This document shows, piece by piece, positions 39,757-50,998 of a stretch of 64,000 nucleotides of DNA (within the stretch, counting starts at the first letter, position 1; every line of letters begins with the position of its first letter). Made by a program: the position numbers and the translations under genes. Under the pieces are notes generated by a model. The model was not told the origin of the DNA. It made no database searches and worked only from the letters and a program-made list of their open reading frames with translations. Origin of the DNA: Sebastes aleutianus (Eukaryota > Chordata > Actinopteri > Perciformes > Sebastidae); assembly GCA_916700875.1 (NCBI GenBank), contig CAKAKS010000066.1, positions 20,761,490-20,825,489 on the forward strand. Direction: 5' to 3'.

Positions 39757-42700
39757 GCATGTCCACTCCCAGACTCTCTCTTTCACTCTGTCACTCTTCT
39801 GTCTCATCCATATTCATCCTCTGCTAATCATGTGGCTCACACCATTAGTCTCCCAACAGTGTGCATGAAGTATGACTAATGGCCCTGTCAGTCTCAAAGT
39901 CCACATCTACGGTTTATTTGGACATTAGTCACATTTACCTGGAGCCATGGAGAGTTTGACCTGAACATAAGAATACGTTTTATTAGCAAATATATATGTA
40001 TTTTTCTGGTAAATAACACTAATGTAATATTTGATTATTATTGGGGTAGCCGCTCAGGAAAGTGACTCAATTAATTGACCGTGAAAACAGTAGTTTTACA
40101 CGCTAGTACTACTTACTAGCTTTTTCCAGAGCTTTCAGCTTCATCTCACGATAGAGTTTGGTCTGTTATGGAAGATGCTTCACTTGTCATCACATGACCT
40201 AGGGCCTAAAAGATAAGTGGTTAAATTTAAATGTAATGTATTTTCTTTTAAGTTAACAAATCTGTACCAAAATGGAACATATATGGAGAGACACAACATA
40301 ACCCTTTAAATGCCTATTTAAACAATAGATTATTGGTTGAGTAACAGCTGCGGACAGTTCTGTTTGATCTGGACTTAACTTACATTTGAAAGTATTTTTC
40401 TTTACCTTCATGTGAAGTAAAGTCAAAATAATTAGCACATATACATACTGTACAATCACAGCTGAGAGATGCACCAGTGCCTGTGGTCTTCCCCATCTAC
40501 CACCCTCCTGGATGCATTAATCATTACCTACATTGACAGTAGAAGCTACTATGAGGCGTCTGTCTATAGGCTGTCTGTCTGCTATTGAATGTTTTAAACA
40601 TGTAGGGAGTGGTAATTGTCTTTTTAATGAAGTGGAAAATCCAAAGATTGATCAAAAAGTTGTGTCTTCAGGCATACAAGGAGACGGAGCTGCGTCGCAT
40701 GGTCTACTTCGGCGGTGTGGAGGCCTCGCTGCGTAAAGAAGTGTGGCCGTTCTTGCTGGGTCATTACCAGTTTGGAATGTCAGAAGCTGAGAGGAAGGAG
40801 GTTTGTAGTTTCCACGATTATGGCTTTCTGCATTTTCCACCTGAACCACTGACCCTTGATTGCTCACCCTTCACCCCCAGGTGGATGAACATGTCCGAGT
40901 GTGCTACCAGCAGACCATGCGCGAGTGGCTCGGTTGTGAGGAGATCGTCCGCCAGCGGGAGAAGGAGCAGCATGCTGCTGCATTAGCAAAGTGCTCCACT
41001 GGAGCGAGCATGGACGGCTTCAGTCAGAAGATGATCCATCACAACTCCACTGTCAGCAATGAGGTGAAACAGTAATGCACACTTAGATAGATGAGAGTTA
41101 GAAAATAACTGTAGCTCTGTGGTTTTCTATTTTATAACAAATCTGCATTATAAAAGACATGGGCATTCATCAAGTTGAGAAGGTCCAAAGAAAATATATT
41201 GATTGCATCATGGGAAAAGTAGAACCCAACGTTTTTGGAGCTTGACCCATGCTTCGAACTTTCTACCACTTTTTTTCCTGCATCTTTACAAAATTGCCAT
41301 ACTGAATCGCCCGAGTAGCCCTTTAATGTGAGCACAGCACCCGCCATGAGCCAACATCCAATAACAAATATCAATCAAAAATATTTTTATATAATAACAT
41401 CTTGGTCTGAATATCTTTATTACCCAGTCCCAGTCCTCCCAGAGCTCAGACAGGCAGAGTCTGGCTCGCCTGCAGAGTGACTCCAGCAGCAGCACACAGG
41501 TATCAAACACTCACCATCTTACAGCCTGCACTGTCTGGTCTTTTAAGCAAACTAAATGACACATCTATTAGAGTTTTTAGACTTCTAATATCCTGATCCT
41601 AAGTAATGCATGTGATCTCAACTTTCTGAACCAATATTCCTCATCCCTGCGTTCTCTCCCTTGCTAGTTCTTCACATCCTCCCATCCCTTCCCCTGGAGT
41701 AGCCTGCTTCCCTTTGGCTTGTTCTTTCAGGTGTTTGAGTCCGTAGAGGAGGTTGACCAGATCGAGACGGAGCCCAAGAGCGAAGACGCCAAACAGGTGC
41801 CAAAGATACCCAATGGAGCTCTGCAGAATGGGACAAGCTCTCCCGACTCCGGACACCCCTCCTCCCGCAACTTCTCCGTCACTTCCGGCCTGTCGGACGG
41901 CTCACTCAGCACAGAGGACAGCGCTGCACCTGATGCAACCCCGAGATCTGCAGCTGTCCCTCAGAGCCCAGTCAAACCGGCAGGGGTGGAGAGTGAAGCT
42001 CTGACAGAGGAGGTGGACAGCCAGGTGAGAGGTAAAGTGAAGAACAAGGAGGAAGAGGAGGAGGAGGAGAAAGCACCTGATGCGTCTAAAACTGCAGATA
42101 GTACCAAGACTGAAGAGCTGGTGGAGGCCGACAAAGAGACAAGTCTGCAACCCAAAACACAAGAGACTGTTGAGGAGTCTGGAGCAATTAAAACAGAGGG
42201 GCGCAAGTGTGAAGATAAAGATGAACTGGCAGACATTAAAGGAGTTACATCTTTAGAGTCAGGGCAAACAGAAAAAGAAGTGCGAGATGAGGATACTATG
42301 ATGGCATCAGCAGCTGCTACAGAATCAAAAGGTGATCTTGTTGAGCAAAGTCTTAAAAAAGAAGAAGAAGCGAGTATTGAGAAAACTGCGGAAACAAATG
42401 TGGAAAAGACGAAGGGAATGGATGAATCACAGACGAGTAAACCACAAGAGGTTTTATCAGCAGAAAGGAGAGAAAATATATTCGTTGATCACGTGGCCCT
42501 CGGAGTTGAAAAGACCCTGGTTTTCCCAGCAGACACCGGGGTCTCGAGAGCAAGGGAAGCCTACTTTCCCTCTCAGACAGAGGAGGCTCAGGTCATGACT
42601 GAATCTGACGAGTCTCCCTCAGCCATAGAGATGGAGGAGATCCCCAAAGCCAAAGTTTCCATGGTGCCTTGGAGCAGGAAGGGACGTTGCGAAGCGTCGT

Positions 42701-45700
42701 CTTTCTCTGAGGACTCGCCCCCCCACATGGAGCTCAAGCAGGAGGAGGGGGAGCGTGGAAAGCCCAGGCCAGAGGGCGCAGAGCCCCTCCTGTGTGACGA
42801 GCCAGAGATGGAGAGCCTTTACCCAAACTTTGACTCTCTGGCGGCCTCTGGAGACACTAAAAATGAGGCGACATCTAAAGAATCTGCTGGGAGTACCTTC
42901 TCTGTATGCACACACGTTTTTTAGTTCAAATTCATTTATGCTGCTCATTTATGGGCAAATCAACACTATTATGAACTTGTTTTATCTATATCCACCTATA
43001 TACTATCTATTTATTTGTTTTGTTTGTTTCAGCAAGAGCTTTTGGACTTGTATACGTTAAATCTGCACCGCATTGAAAAGGATGTCCAGCGCTGTGACCG
43101 AAACTACTGCTACTTCACTCCTGCCAACCTGGAGAAACTGCGCAACATCATGTGCAGGTAAAACGCTGACAGCATCAGGGATGTTCACTGCTTATCTTAT
43201 TCCTATCAAATAAATGCTCCATAAATGAAATTTAAACAGATAGCACCAGCAATACTCTCTATTTTTCTTACTGTCAACAAATCATGATATACAGATACAG
43301 ATTCCTCTGTACCACAGAAAGACATATCAATGAGCCACACTGTCGCACTACATGACATGTGACTTCAACAAGGATACTGTAGTTTATTTTGAGTCCATCC
43401 CACATACACCTTCCTGCTGTAAATAGGCTCTTTTCACAGCAGCCATTATGACATGTCATTGTAGGGTGAACATAGGTGTAATTAAAACATTAATTATGGC
43501 GCTGTTCCATTGAGGTGGGCCAGAGCCTGGTATTTTGCATGCTGGCTCACTGGATTGACTGTGACACTAAATATAATGGGAGCGTTATTAATGTTATTAA
43601 TTACCCCTGTGTTTACCCTGCGATGACATGTCCAAATGGCTTCTGTGAAAAAGGGCATATACTCAGTAGAAGACCAAATATGTGTCAATCCACAGCTGAA
43701 AATAGTCCCCAACAAATGCATGATTTACACCTTTTTGAGTAGCATTTGCTAAAACCTACAGTGCCTTGCTGTTTCAGGAAGTTACTTAGCCTTTTTTGAA
43801 ATTATATGTGTGACCTGTTTTTAAAGATTTAGGTCTTCAGTAGGGACATGGGCTGGAGGCTGAGTGCCACAGACAGGCTAAGGAAGGACAGAATAACACA
43901 TTGTTGGTGTTTTCATAGGATTTGCTGACAGTAAGAGCAATATAAATATAATGCCAGGCTTATCCTTTTCATTTCTCTCCCTAGTGCACCTCCACATATA
44001 GAAAGCACGACTGAAGGGCCAGCCATAATAGGAAAAATGAGTGCCCCTCTACCTCTACCTGAGACAAAAAAGTATTATCTTTATGCCTAGAGAAGCCTTA
44101 TCATTTTGCACTTCAGAAGTTATTGCCTTGATAAATGATGAACATTATTTTGAAAAACGTATCTTTAGCATTGAAAGAGAAAAATGTGGAAATACCTCTA
44201 GATCCTGCGCAGCGTATGACTCAGCGTGTGAGTGTTAAGTTCACTTCTCTTGGTTGTGTATTTACAGCTATATCTGGAGGCACCTTGACATCGGTTACGT
44301 ACAGGGCATGTGTGATCTGCTGGCTCCTCTTCTAGTCATTCTGGATGATGGTGAGTCAACACCGAATCACTTCTCTTCTCTGACATTCGGTGTATTTTTA
44401 ACAGTTATTGATGGAACAACAGAGGACAGTTTGCCCACTCACTTTCTCAGCCCAGCTTCCTCTCTCTGTTTCCTCCTTTCAGAGGCCATGGCCTTCAGCT
44501 GCTTCACTGAGCTCATGAAGAGGATGAATCAAAACTTTCCACACGGCGGAGCTATGGATACTCACTTTGCCAACATGCGCTCTCTAATCCAGGTGACACA
44601 GTACCAGTAAAGTCTTTACACATACTGTAGCAGTCAGGTATCACTAAATCTGCTCATTTACCAACAACTTTTTCCTCCACAACCAGCCTCATTATTTACT
44701 TCCCTGAATCTCCTCTGATCCCCTCTCTGTGTAGATCCTGGATTCTGAGCTGTTTGAACTAATGCACCAGAACGGAGACTACACCCACTTCTACTTCTGC
44801 TATCGCTGGTTTCTCCTAGACTTCAAGCGAGGTAAAGTGACGGCATGGTGCGAAAGAGTTTGTGCCAATTAGACGAGTAGGAGATTCACTCCTCCTTAAG
44901 CCCTGCTGGTGGATAAGATGCCAAACCACTTGGCAGCTTGCTAACAAGACATTGAGTTATTAAAGCTCGGAAAGGATTTGGAAGTCAGTTTTGACTTTGA
45001 CTCCCATTCCTGGGAGTTGAAATAATTACCATGAACTGCAGCTGCATAGATAGGTTTTTTATAATTAATCAACAATGGACTTGTTTTCTCACCCTGGGTA
45101 TTTCTCCTCTCTCCTACTCCTGCAGACACCTGCTTCCACTCTTATCTCTCTCCACTGATAACTCCACTTCCTGCAAACTCTCCTCCCATCCAAGCCCTCA
45201 AACACAGACTCACGTTTCTTTATGTGATTTCTTTTCCAGAGCTGGTGTATGATGACGTGTTTGCAGTGTGGGAGACAATCTGGGCCGCCAAGTGTGTCTC
45301 CTCTAGTCACTTTGTCCTCTTCATCGCCCTGGCACTGGTGGAGATCTACAGGGACATAATCCTGGAGAACAACATGGACTTCACTGACATCATTAAGTTC
45401 TTCAATGGTAAAACAGCTGATGGTGTTCACATACACATGTACTCGTCCCTGTTAAGGGTGCACTCCACTGATTTCATACATTACAAATCAGTTAACTCAT
45501 CATGGGGAGGACTGCTCGGCCTGCCAAAACAATTGTATAATGTCGTCTGTGGATGTGAGCATTTTCCAGGCATGAGCAAGAGGAAACCTCTGGTGCTAAA
45601 AAATAACTTTACAGCAGAAATAAACATGTTTACAGCCTGGTACAAAATACATTGTTGGTCTCTATAGCTAATATCCCTGTTCATAACAACTGTACGTGGT

Positions 45701-46648
45701 CTTGAATTTTTATATAACTCACCCGTTTAAATTATACTACGGCTTAAAGTTAGGCATAATTGAGGGCGTGGCCCTTTGAGTGACAGGTGGGTGCCGTACC
45801 AGGTCGCTAGGTCTCCTCTGCTGGGTCACCCGGGCCCACCTCAGCTCCACACCTCTTTGCCCATATTTGGATGGAGGGTGTTAGTCTGTGTTGTCCCTGC
45901 CAAGATGGTGACAGCCTGAGCCACCCACTTTGAGCTTCACAACGGCTCTAAAGAAACCTATGGGTGACGTCATGGAGACTACGTCCATATTTTATACAGT
46001 CTATGGGCATGACATGCAACAAAGATAAGCTATTAAGTTGTGTTGTGGGAATTGTATTTAATTGCTTGACTTATACGAGGGACTAAAAGTCAGAATACTG
46101 TATGTCGCCTTCTGTTGCATCGATTTTGTCCATTCTTTTTAGTATTATAAGCCTGATAATGGAACTGAGATGAAGTCGCGAGTGAGATTTGCCAAAGGAA
46201 GAAGCGCTAATTGGGTTGGTTGTTTTTCCAACAAGGGAAACAGCCGTCAGTGAGCACAACACCTGACCTATTTCAATAAAAACCTGAAATGCAATTCAGA
46301 GGTCTGGAATCAGGCTACAACAAGAGCAATACTAAATAGCTAGAGTACTACTTCCATTTTAATCCAATGGAACCTGATGCATCACTGTTACTGAATATCA
46401 AATTACAACCTATGATGAAATGATTTAAAACTAGCTGTGGCGCGTCTGTACAGATGTTCTCCAGACATTTAAGGAAATGAAATCGTCTATTTGTGTGGTT
46501 TGAAGTAGCCAATGTTATTGTGAAGAAAAATCAAACTTGTGTGTTTCTTTGTCTTTCAGAAATGGCTGAGCACCACAACATAAAGAAGATTTTGACCATG
46601 GCCAGAGATCTGGTGTGCAAAGTGCAGATGCTGATAGAGAACAAGTGA
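18016..46648 (+). CDS. sgsm1: Small G protein signalling modulator 1 (RUN-TBC Rab GAP-like), complete, 25 coding exons
   Basis: Cytoplasmic modulator of Rab/Rap GTPases. Coding exons: 18016-18034, 18163-18206, 25976-26051, 32707-32869, 33154-33306, 33403-33470, 34417-34562, 35137-35274, 36228-36352, 36919-36986, 37156-37319, 37736-37871, 38666-38795, 39275-39339, 39503-39648, 40672-40800, 40881-41063, 41428-41499, 41731-42903, 43033-43157, 44268-44350, 44483-44592, 44735-44831, 45240-45407, 46560-46648. They sum to 3870 nt (1289 aa) with GT/AG sites. The N-terminal RUN domain covers about residues 34-190. The TBC domain starts near residue 568 ([10 protein letters not shown]) and is split by a long acidic insert, mostly exon 19. 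It keeps both catalytic signatures, IEKDVQR (Arg1086) and YVQGM (Gln1120). The opening [17 protein letters not shown] favours SGSM1 over SGSM2. The mammalian protein is near 1150 aa; the excess is in exon 19. Cys1092 replaces a usual Trp. Confidence 0.96.
18656..18778. repeat. (GT)n compound microsatellite in sgsm1 intron 2
   Basis: Pure GT to about 18729, then GTGC/GTGT compound repeats. The apparent 190-residue open frame across it is repeat-driven. Confidence 0.96.
23588..24379. mobile_element. Fold-back insertion with 15-bp flanking direct repeats
   Basis: TGAGAGATTAGTCAG occurs at 23588-23602 and 24365-24379. Between them, arms 23691-23799 and 24252-24357 are inverted copies of each other (for example CCAGGCACTCCAAAATAC against GTATTTTGGAGTGCCTGG), separated by about 450 bp of non-coding DNA. 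The long target duplication is more like retroposition than a cut-and-paste transposon. The class is unresolved. Confidence 0.7.
24540..24864 (-). mobile_element. hAT-like MITE, family A, perfect 8-bp TSD
   Basis: Element 24548-24856 (309 bp) with ends CAGAGCTGCAACGA and TTGCAGCCCTA. It is flanked by CAGTACAT at 24540-24547 and 24857-24864. It is the reverse-orientation relative of 29522-29853, in sgsm1 intron 2. Confidence 0.88.
25181..25217. repeat. (GT)n microsatellite, interrupted
   Basis: GT run broken by two TTT interruptions, in sgsm1 intron 2. Confidence 0.9.
25891..25922. repeat. (GT)n microsatellite
   Basis: Sixteen GT units about 55 bp upstream of sgsm1 coding exon 3. Confidence 0.93.
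26341..26877. mobile_element. MITE with GGAACAGTGTGTA inverted termini
   Basis: Element 26346-26872 (about 527 bp) starts GGAACAGTGTGTAAC and ends CCTACACACTGTACC. TTTAA sits on each side (26341-26345 and 26873-26877). The TTAA-type target resembles piggyBac-like insertions, but class assignment is tentative. It lies in sgsm1 intron 3. Confidence 0.75.
26878..32706 (+). other. sgsm1: Remainder of sgsm1 intron 3, no nested gene seen
   Basis: The intron runs from 26052 (gtgagt) to 32706 (acacag). Apart from the two MITEs listed separately I find only unremarkable AT-rich sequence and short open frames. An open frame of 117 codons near 28883-29236 has no recognisable domain. Confidence 0.7.
29514..29861 (+). 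mobile_element. hAT-like MITE, family A, perfect 8-bp TSD
   Basis: Element 29522-29853 (332 bp), starting TAGGGCAGCAACCAACGA and ending TTTGCAGCTCTA. It is flanked by GTACGGCT at 29514-29521 and 29854-29861. It carries the same internal blocks as the 24548 copy, in opposite orientation. Confidence 0.9.
35640..36080 (+). repeat. Dispersed repeat in sgsm1 intron 8
   Basis: Contains GGTCAAGGGACCCCTTTGAA, AATGGCCATGCCAGTTTTTC, and GTTTCATGTGATACCAGTAT, a block series I associate with an abundant non-coding fish repeat. Boundaries are approximate and no TSD was found. Confidence 0.5.
38629..38655. repeat. (GT)n microsatellite beside an exon
   Basis: GT run ending about 11 bp before sgsm1 exon 38666-38795. 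It overlaps the expected polypyrimidine/branch region of that acceptor. Confidence 0.9.
39701..39753. repeat. (CA)n microsatellite
   Basis: About 26 CA units some 50 bp after the donor of sgsm1 exon 39503-39648. Confidence 0.95.
43425..43656. repeat. Fold-back element in an sgsm1 intron
   Basis: The left block GGCTCTTTTCACAGCAGCC ... TGACATGTCATTGTAGGGT ... GTAATTAA is mirrored at the right by TTAATTACCCCTGTG ... GATGACATGTCC ... TTCTGTGAAAAAGGG. Terminal inverted repeats are about 65-70 bp. No perfect TSD was recognised. Confidence 0.7.
45720..46015. repeat. Dispersed repeat in the last sgsm1 intron
   Basis: Contains GAGGGCGTGGCC, CCTATGGGTGACGTCATGGA and CTACGTCCATATTTTATACAG followed by TCTATGGG, sequences I associate with a common fish non-autonomous repeat. 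Boundaries are approximate. Confidence 0.5.
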
Positions 46649-47611
46649 TTGTGCTCTTTGTCTTCTTTTTCCTTCCAAGTAAAGTGTGACCGGCTGTAGC
46701 AGCACAAGAGTAAAACAGACACACACACACACACACACTACACACAAAGCCTTTACAAACACAGTTTGCTGCTATGAGCCTTATTGACTGTATCCACAAT
46801 GTTGTTTGTGTTGTCAACAGATGTATGAGAATATTATGCTTCATATTTGTCAGTATGTTCAAGTGAAAACAAATGTATCTGAAAAAGCATTTCTTTAGTT
46901 TCTAAATATTTTTGTCAGAAGTCCCTGAAGTGTCAATGTTAATCCGAGTGCACTTCATATTTTTGAGATAATGATGGTTTTAGTTGCACATTTCAAACCA
47001 AAATGCAGAGCTGAATTCCACCAGAGACTATATTTATGAAAAAAACACATTGTGATAATAGTTTATAATAATTATTTTAATAGTCAAAGTCTACAAGATT
47101 AAACTTTAAATATATTAGTAAGTTGTCTCCCTATTCCTATCCCTTAATGAAGGAAATAATGTCAGCAGACTTTTCATTTTCTTTAAACACAACACCCCAA
47201 AATTAAATTAATTTTTACTGATAACTGATTAAAAATTAGTTTAACACACAACATTAAGAATAATTTAGCTTTTAGCACCATGTCAGTGATTTAGCATCCA
47301 ACAGTGTTTTTAATGTTTTAATTGAACTGCCTCGTCTGCCAAATAATGTCTTTATTTGTTACGTGTGAATTGTACTGTACTGAGAGAAAAATGTGTTTAA
47401 CTTATGAGGATTATATTAAGTAAAATCATAACCTAATATTTAAGTGACTTACGGATGTCTGGGTGGAGATTTATATAAAGCAACAAGCCTGATTTGATAG
47501 CCTCTTAAGTTATTTTCCATTATGCAGTGAACATTGTATATTTTGTAAATTGTGCCGTTTACTCATCTTGATTTTTGTCTTGTATTGTCTGGCGCCTGTT
47601 TGTTGAATAAA
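46649..47611 (+). other. sgsm1: sgsm1 3' UTR with poly(A) signal
   Basis: Runs from the TGA at 46646-46648 to a canonical AATAAA at 47606-47611. It includes an (AC)10 run at about 46720-46739. A second AATAAA at 48219-48224 could serve a longer form. Confidence 0.65.
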
Positions 47612-48590
47612 ATGTTAATTTCAGCTTAAATATGATTATGAATTGGGAAGATCAGATGAGACAGTGAAAACATTTTGTCACAGCGACCAAATGAAAAGTT
47701 TTGTGGCGCCACATTATTCAGATACTTTAGTGTGAGAGTGGCTTAAACAGAGAGATGAAAATTAAGGTAGAGATGATGCTATGAGGGAAACTGTGTTGAT
47801 GTTTTGGCAGATTTGGGGCTTGTGAGGACATACAATATATATGCTTTTAACCCCGAAATTAATACTAATGTTGGCCTCAGTTACCAACATTTATGCTTGT
47901 CATTCATTGCCTAAAACTTCACTCAGTTGGTCTTCAAGTGTTGTTTCATGAATGTGTCGAGATGAATTGCTTTTAATATTGGTGTTTCTTTGTGAATGCT
48001 AACTGCTGTCGGAAAAACTATTTTTTAATTTATTGTAACATTTATTTAGTAAGTATTTATTTATTTATTCATTCATTAATTTTCTCATTCAGATGCTGCT
48101 TTGTTTGTAAAGCTGATATTTTTATTTTGTGGCCAGTTCTCTGTGTGTATTGTAAAACAATCAAATTACTACCAAGAGTTCATATATATAGTATATATTA
48201 AATGGTTTATGTTTTTATAATAAAACAATAAAAATGGAATTATCATTATTTTTCCAAAACATCTTGTAATGTGTATTTTACTCAATTTAATTGAACTGAG
48301 GTGAGAGTCAGAAATATATCACGAAGGTAGAGATTTGATAAACATCAAGAGATGACCAGAGACGACAATATAGGTCGGTTTTTCCACCTCTCAAGGTGTA
48401 AATATCTAAACAACCATTAGATGGATAGCTATGAAATTTGGTATAGACATCCATGTCCCCCAGAAGATGAATTAGAGATCTTTTTCATATTATTGAAAAT
48501 AAGGTAAGTATCAATACATAAATAAATACAGAAATATAAGAACAAATGCTGATGCTTTGATTTCTGTCTTTATTTAGCTTATACTTAAAG
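47612..48590. other. Intergenic stretch, no gene seen
   Basis: AT-rich sequence between the sgsm1 poly(A) signal and a transposon copy. Only short open frames. Confidence 0.5.
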
Positions 48591-49278
48591 GTCTAGTGCA
48601 GGGGTCAGCAACACTCTTTAGCCCCTCTCCAGTGGCTCCCTGTGGATTTTTAAAACATTTGTGGAAATGAATAATGTAGGTCCATGGTACGACGGTACGA
48701 CGGAGTATCAGGGCCACATTTAGGAAAAAGAATGAAGTCATAATATTGCGAGAATAAAGTTGTAGTATTATGAGAATAAAGTCTTAATATTATAAATAGT
48801 AATTTTACGTGTTATTTTCTTTTTATCTCGTAAACTTATCATTTTATTCTTGTAAATTACTGACTTTTTTCTCGTAATATTCCGACTTTTTTGACGTAAA
48901 GTTATGACTTTATTCCCGTAATATTAAGACTTTTTTTCACGTAAATTTATTACTTTATTCTCGTAATATTACAACTTTTTTCTCGTATACTTTTGATTTT
49001 ATTTTCGTAATATTCCGACTTTTTTTCTCGTAAACTTCTGACTTTATTCTCGTGATATTACAATTTTTTTTTCGTAATATTATGACTTTATTCTCAAAAT
49101 CTCTGGGGTTTTTTCCCCCTAAATGTGGCCCTAATACTCCGTAGTACATCTGCACTTAGACTATAAGATGTGTTACCTTCATCACAATGCTCAAATGTTT
49201 TGTGGCTTCAGACAGATTTTTTTTATTTGCCTAAAATGGCTCTTTCGATAGTAAAGGTTGCTGACCTCTGGTCTAGTG
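48591..49278. mobile_element. hAT-like non-autonomous element (family B, copy 1)
   Basis: Element 48599-49270 (672 bp), beginning CAGGGGTCAGCAAC and ending GTTGCTGACCTCTG. It is flanked by the perfect 8-bp duplication GTCTAGTG (48591-48598 and 49271-49278). The interior is a tandem array of about 45-bp TTTATTCTCGTAATATT / TTTTTTCTCGTAAA units. Non-coding. A sister copy lies at 56700-57482. Confidence 0.9.
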
Positions 49279-49501
49279 TGTAGGATCTGACGGTATCTAG
49301 CGGTGAGGATGTATAAAGAGAACTGGATACAGCGTTGGAGGCTGGCTCCCGTTTATTCCTATTGAAGTAGCTCAGTGGCGCATTTGTCTAATTCTTACAA
49401 ACTGGTCCTTTAAATCAGTTTTCGTTCTCCGTAATTATCATGCAACAGTCGGTGCTTAGTTTACAGTCCCACACAGAGCTGCTAGCAACTAAAGCAACTA
49501 C

Positions 49502-49574
49502 CGCCCGAACAGGGACTTGAACCCTGGACCCTCAGATTAAAAGTCTGATGCTCTACCGACTGAGCTAAGGAAAT
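49502..49574 (-). pseudogene. tRNA-Lys(TTT) pseudogene with broken acceptor stem
   Basis: On the minus strand the D arm, anticodon arm (CAGACTTTTAATCTG), variable loop, T arm and 3' half of the acceptor match the intact tRNA at 55759-55831. The 5' acceptor half reads ATTTCCT instead of GCCCGGA and cannot pair with the 3' TTCGGGC. No run of four or more T follows closely. Confidence 0.85.
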
Positions 49575-50002
49575 AGCCGGTTGGTCGTGCTACGGTTGCT
49601 AAAAATAGTAACACACTACCAGAATATGTCTGATGATCCTCGCCTCGAAACCCGTCTCACCCAAACCTCATGCCATTAATATTTAGCAAACACACATGAA
49701 TAGATGGTTCTAAGGTGGATCTTTTATCGTTGCCGTTATAATGACGGTCATTTATCATTATTATCGCTATTTCCTATTGGCTTTATTATCGCAGATCGTC
49801 GAGCTATTAATGCTATAAATAGTAACATTAACGCGCTACCAAAACACGGCTGATGATCATCGCCTCGTATCCCGTGTTGTAATGATATGAAAGATGTAAT
49901 TGGCTTTATTATTAAGGCGGTTCAAACGGTGTGTTAATATTGTCTGTTGTGCTTAATCTATGGTAGAAATTAAGCAGTGTGTGCTGTATGTAAATATTAC
50001 AA
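49575..50002. other. Intergenic sequence with a short direct repeat
   Basis: A block of about 55 bp (AAATAGTAACA...CTGATGATC...CGCCTCG) occurs near 49600-49655 and again near 49816-49876. No gene seen. Confidence 0.5.
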
Positions 50003-50306
50003 TATTTTGTTTATCACAAGCATTGACTATTAACTTTATACACTTGCCATTGTGATTAATTAATAGCCTATCATTTAGGAACAGGACAGAATAGTTTATA
50101 TATAATATTATAATATAATTTAATATAATATAGGCTAATAAAATAGATTATTATTATTTTGTTTATCACAAGCATTGACTATTAACTTTATACACTTGCC
50201 ATTGTGATTAATTAATGGCCTATCATTTAGGAACAGGACAGAATAGTTTATATATAATATTATAATATAATTTAATATAATGTAGGCTAATAAAATAAGA
50301 TTATTA
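50003..50306. repeat. Tandem duplication, two 152-bp copies
   Basis: TATTTTGTTTATCACAAGCA through to TAGGCTAATAAAATA occurs at 50003-50154 and 50155-50306, almost identical (for example AATAGCC against AATGGCC). Confidence 0.88.
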
Positions 50307-50428
50307 TTAATACTATTATTACTAGAAGAGTATATATATATTTATTGTATATAATATAATTCAGTGGTATGCTATACATTGTATTTGAATGAAAAAGAAC
50401 ACTTGTATTGAGTCATCTTAATAACATA

Positions 50429-50434
50429 TTTATT
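50429..50434 (-). terminator. Possible poly(A) signal for the unknown gene
   Basis: Minus-strand AATAAA (plus TTTATT) about 565 bp past the stop of the 50999 open frame. It is the first plausible signal, but the AT-rich context makes chance matches likely. Confidence 0.3.
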
Positions 50435-50539
50435 ATAAACAAATTTTAAAAAACAGTACAGTAATAAAATCAGTGCAATCAGTGGTATATACATTTATCA
50501 ACAATAAAATCAACAGGAATACAATGTAATGGAACAAAA

Positions 50540-50546
50540 TAGAACA

Positions 50547-50584
<38 letters not shown>

Positions 50585-50980
50585 TACAATAAAAAATATA
50601 TATTATAAATACTATTGTTACTAGAATAATATATATATAATATAATGCAATATAATAAAATATAATATAATATAATACCATATAATATAATATAATACCA
50701 TGTAATAGAATAGAATAGAATATAGTATCGTATAATAGAATATAATAGATTATTATTAATACTATTATTACTAGAATAATATATATATAATATAATGCAA
50801 TATAATAAAATATAATATAATAAAATATAATATAATACCATATAATAGAATATAATACCATGTAATAGAATAGAATAGAATATAGTATCGTATAATAGAA
50901 TATAATAGATTATTATTAATACTATATTACTAGAATACAATACAGTATATGAAATAGTATATAATACAATACAATATAGG
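50540..50980. repeat. AT-rich ~150-bp tandem repeats and (AT)n
   Basis: After an (AT)n run near 50550-50578, the block CTAGAATAATATATATATAA ... ATAGTATCGTATAATAG repeats with a 150-bp offset (50621 and 50771), plus a partial third copy at about 50931. Minus-strand open frames here encode only Ile/Tyr-rich repeats. Confidence 0.85.
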
Positions 50981-50998
50981 CTAATGTGAACAGAGTTA

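Noticed and set aside
42619..42948. Antisense frames opposite sgsm1 exon 19
   Set aside because: Shadow of the GC-rich coding exon on the other strand.
18016..46648. SGSM2 as the identity of the RUN-TBC gene
   Set aside because: The opening residues, the RUN-domain sequence and the end of the protein fit SGSM1 better than SGSM2 as I know the families.
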